This document shows, piece by piece, positions 48,101 to 54,609 of a stretch of 64,000 bases of DNA. Under the pieces are notes generated by a model. That model was not told the DNA's origin, did not search any database, and saw nothing but the letters and a program-made list of their open reading frames with translations. Source of the stretch: Gordonia lacunae (GTDB lineage: Bacteria; Actinomycetota; Actinomycetes; Mycobacteriales; Mycobacteriaceae); contig NZ_NGFO01000031.1 of assembly GCF_002149015.1 (NCBI RefSeq), positions 1 to 64,000 of the forward strand. Reading direction: 5' to 3'. Within the stretch, counting starts at the first letter, position 1; each line of letters starts with the position of its first letter. The translations under genes were made by a program, and so were the position numbers.

Positions 48101-51100
48101 GGGCAACTCCTGGCCCTGGCGCGCTCACACGGCGCGTCGCTGTTCATGGTCCTGCATGCCGCGCTCGCGACGGTCCTCGGCCGGCTGGGCGGGGGCGACG
48201 ACGTCGTGATCGGCACACCCGTGGCCGGACGTGGCGAACCGGGTCTGGAACCGCTCGTCGGCATGTTCGTGAACACGCTCGCGCTCCGGACCGGCCTCGA
48301 TGCGGCGGAGCCGTTCGCCGGGCTGCTCGACCGCGTGCGCGACGTCGACCTGGATGCCTTCGAGCACTCCGACGTCCCGTTCGAGCGCATCGTCTCCGAG
48401 CTCAATCCGCAGCGATCCACCGCGCACCATCCGCTCTTCCAGGTTGCTCTCGCGTTCCAGAATCTGTCCGGCGTCGACGTCGAACTACCGGACCTGCGCG
48501 TCTCGCGCGCGCAGGCCGACACCGGCATCTGCCAGTTCGACCTCCAGCTGGTGCTCGCCGAGTCGTACGCGGACAACGGAGCGGCGCAGGGGATCTCCGG
48601 AACGATGATGTTCGCCCGCGACCTCTTCGATCCCGGGACCGTGGCGGGATTCGTCCGTCGGTTGGAGCTCGTCCTCGACGCGATCGTCGCGGATGCGTCG
48701 ACGCCCGTCGGTGACATCGACTGGCTCGGTGGCACCGAGCGCGCCGAACTGCTCTCGGTTGTCGGATCGGGTGCGGTGGCGGAACCGGCGCTGCTGCCGG
48801 AGATCTTCGCGGCCGCCGTCGAGGCGGATCCCGACGGCACGGCGGTGATCGCCGGCGACGTCGAACTGTCCTACGGTGAGCTCGATCGCCGTTCGAATCG
48901 GCTGGCCAGGCAACTGATTCGGAGCGGGGCGGCACCGGAGCGGCCGGTGGTCGTGGCGGTCGAGCGGTCGGTCGAGTCGCTGGTGGCGTGGTGGGCCGTC
49001 GTGAAGACGGGTGCCCCGTACGTGCCGGTGGATCCGCACTACCCGGCCGCGCGCATCGACCAGATGGTGTCCGATTCGGCAGCGCCGCTGGGGGTCACGA
49101 CGCGCGACTCGCGACCAGCGCTGTCCGGCGCGCTCGACTGGGTGGTGCTCGACGACCCCGCGACCGCCGCCGAGATCGGGGAACTGCCCTCCGCACCGAT
49201 CGACCGGTCCGACCGGGTGTGCCCGATCCGACCGGCGAACATCGCGTGGGTGGTGTTCACGTCGGGCTCGACCGGCGTGCCGAAGGGGGTCGCCGTCTCG
49301 CACGCGGGTGTCGCGGACTATCTCGCCACGCTGCACGTCGACCGAGCGGCCGGATCCTCCCCGCGGGTCCTGCATTTCGCGTCCCCGTCGTTCGATGCCT
49401 CGCTGCTGGAGATCCTGCTCGCCGTGAGTGCAGCGGCCGCGCTGGTGGTCGCGCCCACCGGGATGCGTGGCGGTCGCGAACTGGCGGATTTCCTCCGCCA
49501 CCATCGCGTCTCGCACGCATTCGTCACGCCGGCCGCGCTGGCATCGGTGGAGCCGGACGGGCTCGACGATCTGCGGGTGGTGTTCTCGGGCGGTGACGAG
49601 GTGCCCACCGATCTGGTGAGCCGGTGGGTGGGCGCCGATGCGGCCGGCGCCCGGCAGTTCCGCGTGCTGTACGGCCCGACCGAGACCACCATCGTGGCCA
49701 CCGCCACGGCTCCGCTGCAGGTGGGCGAGCGCTCGACGATCGGCTCGGCACTCGCCGGGATGCAGACGCTCGTGCTCGACCCGCGTCTGCAACCCGTGCC
49801 GGACGGCGTCGCCGGGGAACTGTACCTGTCCGGGCCCGCGCTGGCGCGCGGTTACCTGAACCGTCCCGGGGTGTCGGCGGCGCGGTTCGTCGCCCACCCC
49901 TTCGGACGCAGTGGAGAACGCGCGTACCGGACGGGTGACATCGTCCGCCGGAACCCCGCGGGGATGCTGGAGTTTCTGGGACGCAACGATTTCCAGGTCA
50001 AGGTCCATGGTTTCCGGGTCGAGCTCGGGGAGATCGACGCGGCCTTGACCGGACTGGCCGCGGTGGCCTTCGCCGTCACCGTTCCCCGCCACGACGCCGG
50101 TATCGGGATGCGTCTGGTGTCGTATGTGGTGCCGGCGCCCGGCGTCGCACTCACCGGCGAGAAGCTGCGTGCCGGACTCGGCGAGGTCCTGCCGTCGTAC
50201 ATGGTCCCGGCCGCGGTCGTGGTCCTCGACGAGATCCCGTTGACGCCGAGCGGCAAGCTCGACCGGCGTGCCCTCCCCGCGCCCATCGTCACCACCCGGA
50301 CGTTCCGCGCACCCGCCACGCCGGTCGAGGAGATCGTCGCGGGGGTGTTCGCCGACGTCCTGTCCGTCGACGCCGCGGTCGGTGCCGACGACGACTTCTT
50401 CGACCTGGGCGGGAACAGTCTCGCCGCGACCCGCGTCGTGGCGAGAATCGGTGCGGCGCTGGACACGACGATCCCGGTCTCGCTGATCTTCGAGGCGTCC
50501 ACGGTGACGCGGCTGGCAGCGCGCGCGGAATCCCACGCCGACACCGGCCGGGTTGGCCTCGTGGCGCACGCCCGTCCGGAACGGGTTCCGCTGTCCTATG
50601 CCCAGCAACGCATGTGGTTCCTCAATCGGATCGAACCCGATTCGTCGGCGTACAGCATCCCCATCGTGGTGCGGCTGTCCGGAGATCTCGACGTGGACGC
50701 GCTCCACCGGGCGATCGGCGACGTCGTCGATCGGCACGAGATCCTGCGCACCGTCTACCCCTTCGTCGAGGGCGAGCCGGCGCAGGTGATCCTGCCGGCC
50801 GAGGCCGACATCGTGCCGATGGAGGTCGCCCAGGTCGCCGAATCCGAACTGGACCCGGCGATCGCGGATCTCATCGGGACACCGTTCGACCTGACCGCCC
50901 AGGCGTCGACGCGCATCGTGCTCTTCGACCTGGGCGGCGACGAATGGGTGTTCGCCGTCGTCCTGCACCACATCGGTGGTGACGGCTCGTCGTTGACGCC
51001 CCTCGCCCGAGACATCATGACGGCCTACGTCGCGCGTCTTCAGGGGGACGCGCCCGGATGGGCGCCGCTCCCGGTGCAGTATGCCGACTACGCGATCTGG

Positions 51101-54100
51101 CAGCGGGCGGTTCTGGGGTCGGAGGCGGACCCGGATTCGTTGCTGCGGGCGCAGATCGACTACTGGGTCGAGCAGTTGGCCGACACGCCCCCGCTGCTCG
51201 AACTACCCACCGACCGGCCCCGCCCGGCGACCCAGTCCTACGCCGGGGATTCGGTCGGCCTGATCGTCGACGCCGATCTGCACGCGGGGTTGCAACGGGT
51301 CGCCCGCGCGCACAACACGACCCTGTTCATGGTCTTCCACGCCGCGCTGGCCGCCCTGCTCGCCCGCCTCGCCGCGACCGACGACGTCGCCATCGGCACC
51401 CCGTACGCCGGACGCGGGGAACGCGATCTCGATGACCTGATCGGGATGTTCGTCAACACCCTCGTCCTGCGTACGAGGGTGCGGAGCGGACTGTCGTTCG
51501 CGCAGTTGATCGACGACGTGCGCGACACCGACCTCGCGGCATTCGGTCACGCCGACGTCCCGTTCGAGCGGCTGGTCTCCGAACTCAATCCGGTTCGGTC
51601 CGACGCCCACAATCCGCTGTTCCAGGTGATGCTGGCGTTCCAGAACATCTCGACGACCGACATCGAACTGCCCGACCTGTCGGTGCGGGCCGTCGAGCCG
51701 GACACCGGGCTGGCCCTGTTCGACCTGCAGGTGACGGTGGCCGACGCCTACGCCGCGGACGGCACGCCGGCCGGCATCACCGGCGGGGTCACCTTCGCGT
51801 CCGATCTCTTCGATGCGTCGACCGTGGAACGGTTCGTCGAGCGGCTGGTGGGGATGCTCGAGGCGATGACGACCGATCCCGACCGCGCCGTCCACGACGT
51901 GGACATGCTCGACGACGCCGAACGACTTGCCGCACTCCAGGATACGAACGCGACGTCGCATCATGTGGACCCCGGCGAGACCCTTGCTTCGATGTTCGCC
52001 TCGGCTGCGGCCGTGCACGCCGAGGAGACCGCGGTGATCTCGGGGGCGGTCACGCAGAGCTACGCCGAGTTCGCCGGGCGGGTGAATCGACTGGCCCGGT
52101 GGATGATCGCACAGGGAGTGGGCCCGGATTCGCTGGTCGCACTCCGTATGCGGCGCTCGCTCGACCAGATCACGGCGATGTACGCGGTGCATGCCGCGGG
52201 CGGTGGCTACGTGCCGATCGACCCGGATCATCCGGCCGAACGGATCGACTACATGATCGAGTGTGCCCAGCCGGTGCTGGTGCTGTCCTCACTCGACTCC
52301 GTCGACCTGTCGGGCTTCGACGATGCCCCGTTGACGGACGACCTGCGGATCAGACCGCTGAACCCGGATGCCCTCGCCTACGTTCTGTTCACCTCCGGTT
52401 CCACGGGACGACCCAAAGGTGTTGCCGTGTCGCATCGTTCGGTGATCAATCAGGTGCACTGGATCAGCGCCGAGTACGGGTTGAACCGAGCGGACGTGGT
52501 GCTGCAGAAGACTCCCGCGACCTTCGACGTGTCGGTGTGGGAACTGTTCGCGACACTGGCGGTGGGTGCCCGTCTGGTCATCGCGCGACCGGACGGCCAC
52601 ACCGATCCGCGGTACCTGGCCGAGGTCATGTCCGCCCACCGGGTCACGATCACCTCGTTCGTGCCGTCGATGCTGGCGGTGTTCGCCGATGCCCTGCCCG
52701 CCGGTTCCGCGACCTCGCTGCGGACTCTGCTCGTGGCGGGCGAGGCGTTCGGGCCCGACGTGGTGGACGCCGCCCGCCGCGCGCTGCCGGGAGTGGAGAT
52801 GTACAACCTCTACGGTCCGACGGAGTTCACCGTGCATGCGACGTCCGCCGCGGTGGGGACCGCCGGCGACGGGGCGGTGCCGATGGGCGTACCGGTGTGG
52901 AATGCGTGTGCCTACGTGCTGGATTCGCGGATGCGTCCGGTGCCGGCGGGGGTGACCGGCGACCTGTATCTGTCCGGGACGCAGGTGGCGCGGGGTTATC
53001 ACGGGCGCCCGGGTCTCACCGCCGACCGTTTCGTGGCCGACCCGTTCGTCGACGGTGCCCGGATGTACCGCACCGGCGATCTGGTGCGCCGACGCCGAAC
53101 CGGTGAGCTCGAATACCTGGGACGCAGCGACTTCCAGGTCAAGCTGCGCGGGCTCCGGATCGAACTCGGCGAGATCGAGGCGGTGTTCGCCGGGCATCCG
53201 GGCGTCGCCCGCGCCGCCGCCGCGGTCACCTCCACCGACGCGGTCGACTATCTCACCGTCTACCTGGTGCCGGCCGGGTCGGACCGCGGCGGGGCGGGAT
53301 CGGTGGACACCGCCGAGGTCGTCGCCTTCGCGTCGGCGGCGCTACCGGGATACATGATGCCGACCGCGGTGATGGTGCTGGACTCGCTGCCGTTCACCGC
53401 CTCGGGGAAGCTGGACCGGGCGCGGTTGCCACAGCCGCCCCGCGGCGCCTCCGGGTTCCGCGCACCCTCGTCGTGGCTCGAGACCGAGATCGCGCGGACG
53501 TTCGAGCACGTGCTCGGCGTGCCCAGGGTCGGGGCCGACGACGACTTCTACGCCCTCGGGGGCAATTCGCTGAGGTCGGTCCAGGTGGTCAACGATCTCG
53601 AGACCGAGCTGCACGTCGAGATCCCGATCCGGTGGATGCTCTCCGATTCGAGCCCGGCCGACCTGGCCCGGCGGATCGAGGCCGGTATGCGCGACGGGTT
53701 CGATGCCGACCACGACGTCGCGAACGGGCCGGGTGGCCCGGGGTCACGCGGCGGGGGGTTCGACGTCCTGCTCCCGATCCGTCCGGAGGGTGAGCAGGCG
53801 CCGCTGTTCTGCATCCATCCCGCGTCCGGACTGTCCTGGTGCTACCAGACGCTGAGCCGGCAGATCCCGCGTGGCCGACCGGTCTACGGTGTGCAGGCGC
53901 CCCAGATCGGGGGTGAGGTGCCCGGTCCGACCACGATGTCCGAGATCGCCCGGAGGTACTTCGACGAGATCCGGTCGGTGCAGCCGGAGGGCCCGTATCA
54001 CCTGCTGGGCTGGTCGCTGGGTGGGGTGATCGCACACGCGGTCGCGGCCGAGATGCGGGCGGCCGGGCACGAGGTCGCCCTGCTGGCGATGCTCGACGCG

Positions 54101-54601
54101 GAGGCGGACGGCGTCGACACCTCGGCGATCACCACGGTCACAGCCGGAGAGCTGATCAGCAATCTCGGGCCGGTGCTCGGCATCGACTTCGTGAGTTCGG
54201 ATGCGACCGCCGAACGCGCCGCCGAACAGATCGCCGAGCGTCTCGGAGACGGGTTCGGCATCGACGCCGCGACGATCGAGCGGCTGACCGACGCCTACAA
54301 CCTGCTCATCCGTGCGACCGGAGACTGGTGCCCGCCGATCGTCGAGACCGACCTGCTCTACTTCACCGCCGTGCGCGATCGGCGGCCGGATGCGGTGGGT
54401 GCCGACGGGTGGGGTCGATACGTCCGGGGGAGCATCACGAATGTCGACGTCGACACCCACCATCTGGGGATGACCGAGAACGAGGCGATCGTGCGGATCG
54501 CCGCGGTCCTCGACGACCACCTGACGTCCGAAAGTGCCTCGCAGCAGGTCCGTTCGGGGTTAGCGTTTGCTCACGATGATCGGTTCACCATCAAGAAATG
54601 A
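36167..54601 (+). CDS. Five-module nonribosomal peptide synthetase with terminal thioesterase
   Basis: One 6,144-residue protein carries (approximate residues) C1 32-465, A1 475-970, PCP1 980-1055, E1 1063-1525; C2 1540-2035, A2 2045-2545, PCP2 2553-2625; C3 2658-3110, A3 3127-3640, PCP3 3647-3718; C4 3727-4197, A4 4210-4707, PCP4 4715-4788; C5 4798-5255, A5 5270-5760, PCP5 5767-5841; TE 5863-6125. All C domains keep HHxxxDG, E1 has HHLAVDG and EGHGREE, all PCPs have GGDS/GGNS, and the TE has GWSLGG, an Asp and THHLG. An N-terminal C domain without a loading module implies an acyl or aryl starter. GTG 36167 is chosen because GGAGG lies five bases upstream; GTG 36137 is weaker. Residue 1 of the peptide should be D-configured. 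The product is unknown. Confidence 0.97.
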   Translation: MTISDKDLVNPSASTSTRPSAAAPTRPGSGIDSLPLSAAQRGIWFAQHLAGDLPISVAQYVDIDGELDTELLATVCRTTGREFGSGHLRLIVVDGEPRQYVAAQGAPVRTVDLRDEPDPIAAAHRMMVRDYTTPLDLLADHLMTSIVYRVGDEHYIWYLRAHHIALDGFAAVTMVRRITELYNAAVRGDPAPPSKASDIADIIAQDASYPGSTRHDNDRKYWSEHLEGAPPVVTLAGRHGKPTLHPILVSAPIPEGTAQLLDVAAHEGGGVTPVIVAAFAAYLARMTGSAEVLLSLPVSGRHSAVLRRSGGMVANVVPLRVPVAGRTLGDVVTSVQGELLSALRRQRYRQEDIFADMGMARDESASFGPAVNLMMVDSEVVLGGVTGRLHVLTSGPTSDLFVNIYPGAGKSSTHIDLQGNPNIYTPDELTAHHRRFLMFLHEFLGGAPDDHVGRLPLLDEQERSALLPVRGADPAEPRLLADVLADTVARQPDSVAVRASGQEMTYRELDAASSRLARRLRTAGCVPETSVAVLLRRSLGTVVAVWAVAKTGAAIVQVDPEYPRKRIEHIFADSSARAAITVDEFADRVPPAALRIDLGDLSTDADPGDHDTAGDGPVRSTCARLQNVAYMTYTSGSTGVPKGVQVTHSGLASLIADRTHTYGLGPNSRVSYALSPSFDASLEQLLTCFATGAALVVVPPEIIGGERLTRLLADEQVTHLTLTPAMLATVEPELLAMLQTVVVGGDRCAPHVVERWTRTATMINEYGPTESTITAASSVVEPVGEVTVGGPIRGTSVMVLDHALQPVPMGTAGELYLAGPGLARGYAHLPGQTATRFVAHPHGVPGERMYRTGDLARWVGAPASPSLELLGRTDFQLKIRGYRIEPGEIDAALTGHSQVEQSVTVPARNGAGTTVLASYVVPAAGRTPEPAELERFARECLPPHLVPAVITTLDALPLNPFGKVDRRALPAPVFAAARSGRPPSTPREYQLAQLFSDVLGVAEVGADDSFFVLGGDSILSIQLVARAKTSGLAFTTQDVFEHKTVAALAAMASDVADDAGLRELPGGAIGSLPLSPIMHAMLERGPIDRFGQAALVELPDAVERDELVRTLSAVLDRHDILRAALVDDLADQPHVVVRPPGTVDADGVLEHSWLDQRDAVEIDRHLQAAADRLDPRAGVLVRFVWMQDRERTAPDLMWLVIHHLAVDGVSWRILLADLVAAWHQVREGSVPNLGLPTTSVRRWVHGLAEQAPARTAAELDRWTEVVAPEDRLLGRRALDPDRDIVATAGRVRVRIPADVTEPVLTTIPARFHGGANDPLLAALALALAQWRRRHGQTDGSELIALEGHGREEAAVPGADLTSTVGWFTSRFPVRLELHGVDLEDAFTGGESAGLAIKQVKEQLRAAPDHGIGYGLVRYLDPTGREVLGNRPEPQISLNYLGRMGTGEHTGPWMPARGFDALAGTGDPWMALPALVDINAIAEPGPAGVELDVGWEYASLVLDRVDVEELAALWVQALKGLAQHVRSGTAGGHTPSDFPLVSVSQGDIDRWAVAHPSMVDVWPLTALQSGLLFHAIYDDTADGYTVQAELRLGGSLRPERMRRAAQGLLDRHDSLRVAFVETGAGPRQIVLDDVSVDWSESDLTGIADADDRDRAVRRLIAEAAGPFDLAHPPLVRFRLVRVARGDIVGTSDTADIVGTSDTADIVGTSDTDEYLLSITNHHIVLDGWSMPVLISELLRLYLTDDARVGDTGLPGPRTFRDYLQWLHARDHDATARAWQETLAGIESPTRLTGVPERGATGEIGESGLELDSATTEAIAGLGRAHGVTANTSIQVAWALLLSIMTGRSDVVFGNTVSDRPAAIPGIEQMIGLFINTLPVRIRLDPDERVVDLLTRAQSEQAAMLDHRDIGLAELQRVTGVADMFDTATVLESYPVDPDEINRMLADAGLRWNGLTAHDATPYPVSLQVTPPRPGGTEHSGDARPGTYELLLKYAVDRLDRESADVLLERFVLLLRQIAAEPGRKVAALASCWDTERAALCPVEGPPPVSARVLRDILADTARRHPEAPAVRADGTTMTYRELRSRSDRLAAELAARGAGPETSVALAIPRSAALIVAIWAVARTGAAFVAVDPGNPAYRIAELLADARSTIGVTVDAVVPNLPDTVEWLTLVGPGSLPLGDDTAVPDRPVAPVALRPDNAAYLIFTSGSTGRPKAVHITHRGLADRVVEYAESFAVHPDSTILQVASPGFDACVSEVLVAHSAGACLVVAPPEVYGGSDLEDLLRTERVSHAIITPTVLNTMDPARLPALRIVAVVGEATGADIVNRWSPGRRLMNHYGPTESTIWATGADDLRPGEPVTIGEPIRGVSAFVLDTWLRPVPVGVVGELYLGGPGLARGYFDRPGVSATRFVADPLRAPGERLYRTGDAVRWVRADGVLRLEYLGRNDQQVKIHGLRIETGDIDAHLVRNAGVAQASTVLQRGHAGHPVIVSYVVGTPDGAPDVHALHDELANTLPHYMVPAAIVELESMPVTRSGKVDTKALRQCDFRAESGGGRAPETPAERIIATLFAEVLQLDDVTADDNFFTLGGDSIVSMQLVAAAKAAGLSITPRAVFEAKTVAALAAVATGTGHTGAGRGASGPNTDVQSVVGSGEVAVTPTDSHLDELPDADLEGLRHRFPALTDVWPLSPTQSGIHFHSTLDPDSVDDYTVQSTIALSGPVDGELLHRAAQAVVDRHDILRTAFVQTSRGPRQIVVGDVEVRFRTVDLTTAEDRGSARRIAADDAAAGFDLAEPSLIRFTLVRLDTDRFALHVTNHHVILDGWSMPLLFGELLQYYGDPAQIGAAGPAASYRNYLAWLAAQDHDASTAAWAQAYADVDGPTRVTRRGPAMSGVPAGEVAAELPEQEYARLRSAAADSAVTVGTALSAAWALVLRTLTGETDVVLGSAVAGRPPELPGVERALGMFLDTVPIRVRLEPSMSLRDLLVHVQDANALVLDHHYVGLPAIHRAVGRLDLFDTALAFQSFPLREDALQQLVTSAGLHVDGITGLDATPYPLSVVVAPKTDGEGEPGLGITVRFHRDEFDETRAREIADHFVECLARIADGPGARLGDLRHAGTVGAGRAGEMAPPATLLDILTASAGHDPDAIAVTCGQTSMSYRQLDAESDRVARQILRRTAGRLVACALPRSVEATIAIWAAAKAGVPFLPLDPNLPAERIEFVLADSRAGLGITVGACRTELPDSIDWIVVDDTQSDEPYTDANVAAPGSLRSERASVSPGYPITDTERGGPIRIADTAYVIYTSGSTGTPKGVAVSHRGLSQVVAAQRAVLGVDHSSTVLQVASPSFDAFVFELLMAHGSGGRLAVSPPEVYGGPDLANLIRREDISHAVLTPSALATVPADGLDSLRVLATAGEPVGPELVWRWAGARNMVNLYGPTESTIWATASAPLGVAGPITIGTAVGPVGTMVLDSWLRPVPQGVVGELYLVGPGLADGYVGRAATTAARFVPCPADVPGTRMYRTGDLVRTSRSGDLEYVGRNDFQVKVRGTRVEVGEIDVRLGSRVDVAYAVTVPHGGNGTPQSLVSYVTAAPGVSLSGAELRASLEQTLPAYMVPAAVVVLDEIPLTPTGKLDRRRLPEPVFAAREFRAPSDRAEVAVATVFQEVLGIPRVGADDDFFELGGDSLSASVVTARLGAELGVRIPLRSVFRAPGVAALAELVGSLGDDRRTPLTATVRPERLPLSLAQQRMWFLNRMEPESPAYNIPVVLELTGRLDLRALEQALGDVVERHEVLRTIYPETDGEPRQLILDEVAVAVESSRAPMAEVEDIVVGFVRRGFDVTTSVPIRVAVVAVDPDGAAHDHREPADGRFLLVLVVHHIAGDGQSMAPLAHDVMTSYAARLAGAEPPWEPLAIHYADYALWQRQMLGSEDDPTSLMRTQLDFWRSTMAGAPDVLDLPTDRPRPPAATLAGGQVPVAIDAHRHGQLLALARSHGASLFMVLHAALATVLGRLGGGDDVVIGTPVAGRGEPGLEPLVGMFVNTLALRTGLDAAEPFAGLLDRVRDVDLDAFEHSDVPFERIVSELNPQRSTAHHPLFQVALAFQNLSGVDVELPDLRVSRAQADTGICQFDLQLVLAESYADNGAAQGISGTMMFARDLFDPGTVAGFVRRLELVLDAIVADASTPVGDIDWLGGTERAELLSVVGSGAVAEPALLPEIFAAAVEADPDGTAVIAGDVELSYGELDRRSNRLARQLIRSGAAPERPVVVAVERSVESLVAWWAVVKTGAPYVPVDPHYPAARIDQMVSDSAAPLGVTTRDSRPALSGALDWVVLDDPATAAEIGELPSAPIDRSDRVCPIRPANIAWVVFTSGSTGVPKGVAVSHAGVADYLATLHVDRAAGSSPRVLHFASPSFDASLLEILLAVSAAAALVVAPTGMRGGRELADFLRHHRVSHAFVTPAALASVEPDGLDDLRVVFSGGDEVPTDLVSRWVGADAAGARQFRVLYGPTETTIVATATAPLQVGERSTIGSALAGMQTLVLDPRLQPVPDGVAGELYLSGPALARGYLNRPGVSAARFVAHPFGRSGERAYRTGDIVRRNPAGMLEFLGRNDFQVKVHGFRVELGEIDAALTGLAAVAFAVTVPRHDAGIGMRLVSYVVPAPGVALTGEKLRAGLGEVLPSYMVPAAVVVLDEIPLTPSGKLDRRALPAPIVTTRTFRAPATPVEEIVAGVFADVLSVDAAVGADDDFFDLGGNSLAATRVVARIGAALDTTIPVSLIFEASTVTRLAARAESHADTGRVGLVAHARPERVPLSYAQQRMWFLNRIEPDSSAYSIPIVVRLSGDLDVDALHRAIGDVVDRHEILRTVYPFVEGEPAQVILPAEADIVPMEVAQVAESELDPAIADLIGTPFDLTAQASTRIVLFDLGGDEWVFAVVLHHIGGDGSSLTPLARDIMTAYVARLQGDAPGWAPLPVQYADYAIWQRAVLGSEADPDSLLRAQIDYWVEQLADTPPLLELPTDRPRPATQSYAGDSVGLIVDADLHAGLQRVARAHNTTLFMVFHAALAALLARLAATDDVAIGTPYAGRGERDLDDLIGMFVNTLVLRTRVRSGLSFAQLIDDVRDTDLAAFGHADVPFERLVSELNPVRSDAHNPLFQVMLAFQNISTTDIELPDLSVRAVEPDTGLALFDLQVTVADAYAADGTPAGITGGVTFASDLFDASTVERFVERLVGMLEAMTTDPDRAVHDVDMLDDAERLAALQDTNATSHHVDPGETLASMFASAAAVHAEETAVISGAVTQSYAEFAGRVNRLARWMIAQGVGPDSLVALRMRRSLDQITAMYAVHAAGGGYVPIDPDHPAERIDYMIECAQPVLVLSSLDSVDLSGFDDAPLTDDLRIRPLNPDALAYVLFTSGSTGRPKGVAVSHRSVINQVHWISAEYGLNRADVVLQKTPATFDVSVWELFATLAVGARLVIARPDGHTDPRYLAEVMSAHRVTITSFVPSMLAVFADALPAGSATSLRTLLVAGEAFGPDVVDAARRALPGVEMYNLYGPTEFTVHATSAAVGTAGDGAVPMGVPVWNACAYVLDSRMRPVPAGVTGDLYLSGTQVARGYHGRPGLTADRFVADPFVDGARMYRTGDLVRRRRTGELEYLGRSDFQVKLRGLRIELGEIEAVFAGHPGVARAAAAVTSTDAVDYLTVYLVPAGSDRGGAGSVDTAEVVAFASAALPGYMMPTAVMVLDSLPFTASGKLDRARLPQPPRGASGFRAPSSWLETEIARTFEHVLGVPRVGADDDFYALGGNSLRSVQVVNDLETELHVEIPIRWMLSDSSPADLARRIEAGMRDGFDADHDVANGPGGPGSRGGGFDVLLPIRPEGEQAPLFCIHPASGLSWCYQTLSRQIPRGRPVYGVQAPQIGGEVPGPTTMSEIARRYFDEIRSVQPEGPYHLLGWSLGGVIAHAVAAEMRAAGHEVALLAMLDAEADGVDTSAITTVTAGELISNLGPVLGIDFVSSDATAERAAEQIAERLGDGFGIDAATIERLTDAYNLLIRATGDWCPPIVETDLLYFTAVRDRRPDAVGADGWGRYVRGSITNVDVDTHHLGMTENEAIVRIAAVLDDHLTSESASQQVRSGLAFAHDDRFTIKK
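41219..41299 (+). repeat. 27-bp minisatellite (three copies) inside NRPS domain C2
   Basis: Units 41219-41245, 41246-41272 and 41273-41299 encode D-I-V-G-T-S-D-T-A twice and D-I-V-G-T-S-D-T-D once. The first two copies are identical; the third has one silent change and a final GAC in place of GCC. They sit about 10 residues before the HHIVLDG active site. The equivalent place in C3 has no such insert. Confidence 0.95.
45960..45991 (+). repeat. Dispersed-repeat fragment within NRPS domain A3
   Basis: CTCTCTGCGGAGCGAGCGTGC... matches the intergenic family (compare GCTCCCTGCGGAGCGCACGC at 58630). It encodes S-L-R-S-E-R-A-S, the same phase and nearly the same peptide (L-R-S-E-L-A-S) that the family encodes at the 5' end of dusB. 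It falls in a variable loop between cores A2 and A3, where sister domains are shorter. Confidence 0.55.
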
Positions 54602-54609
54602 GGTCGTCC

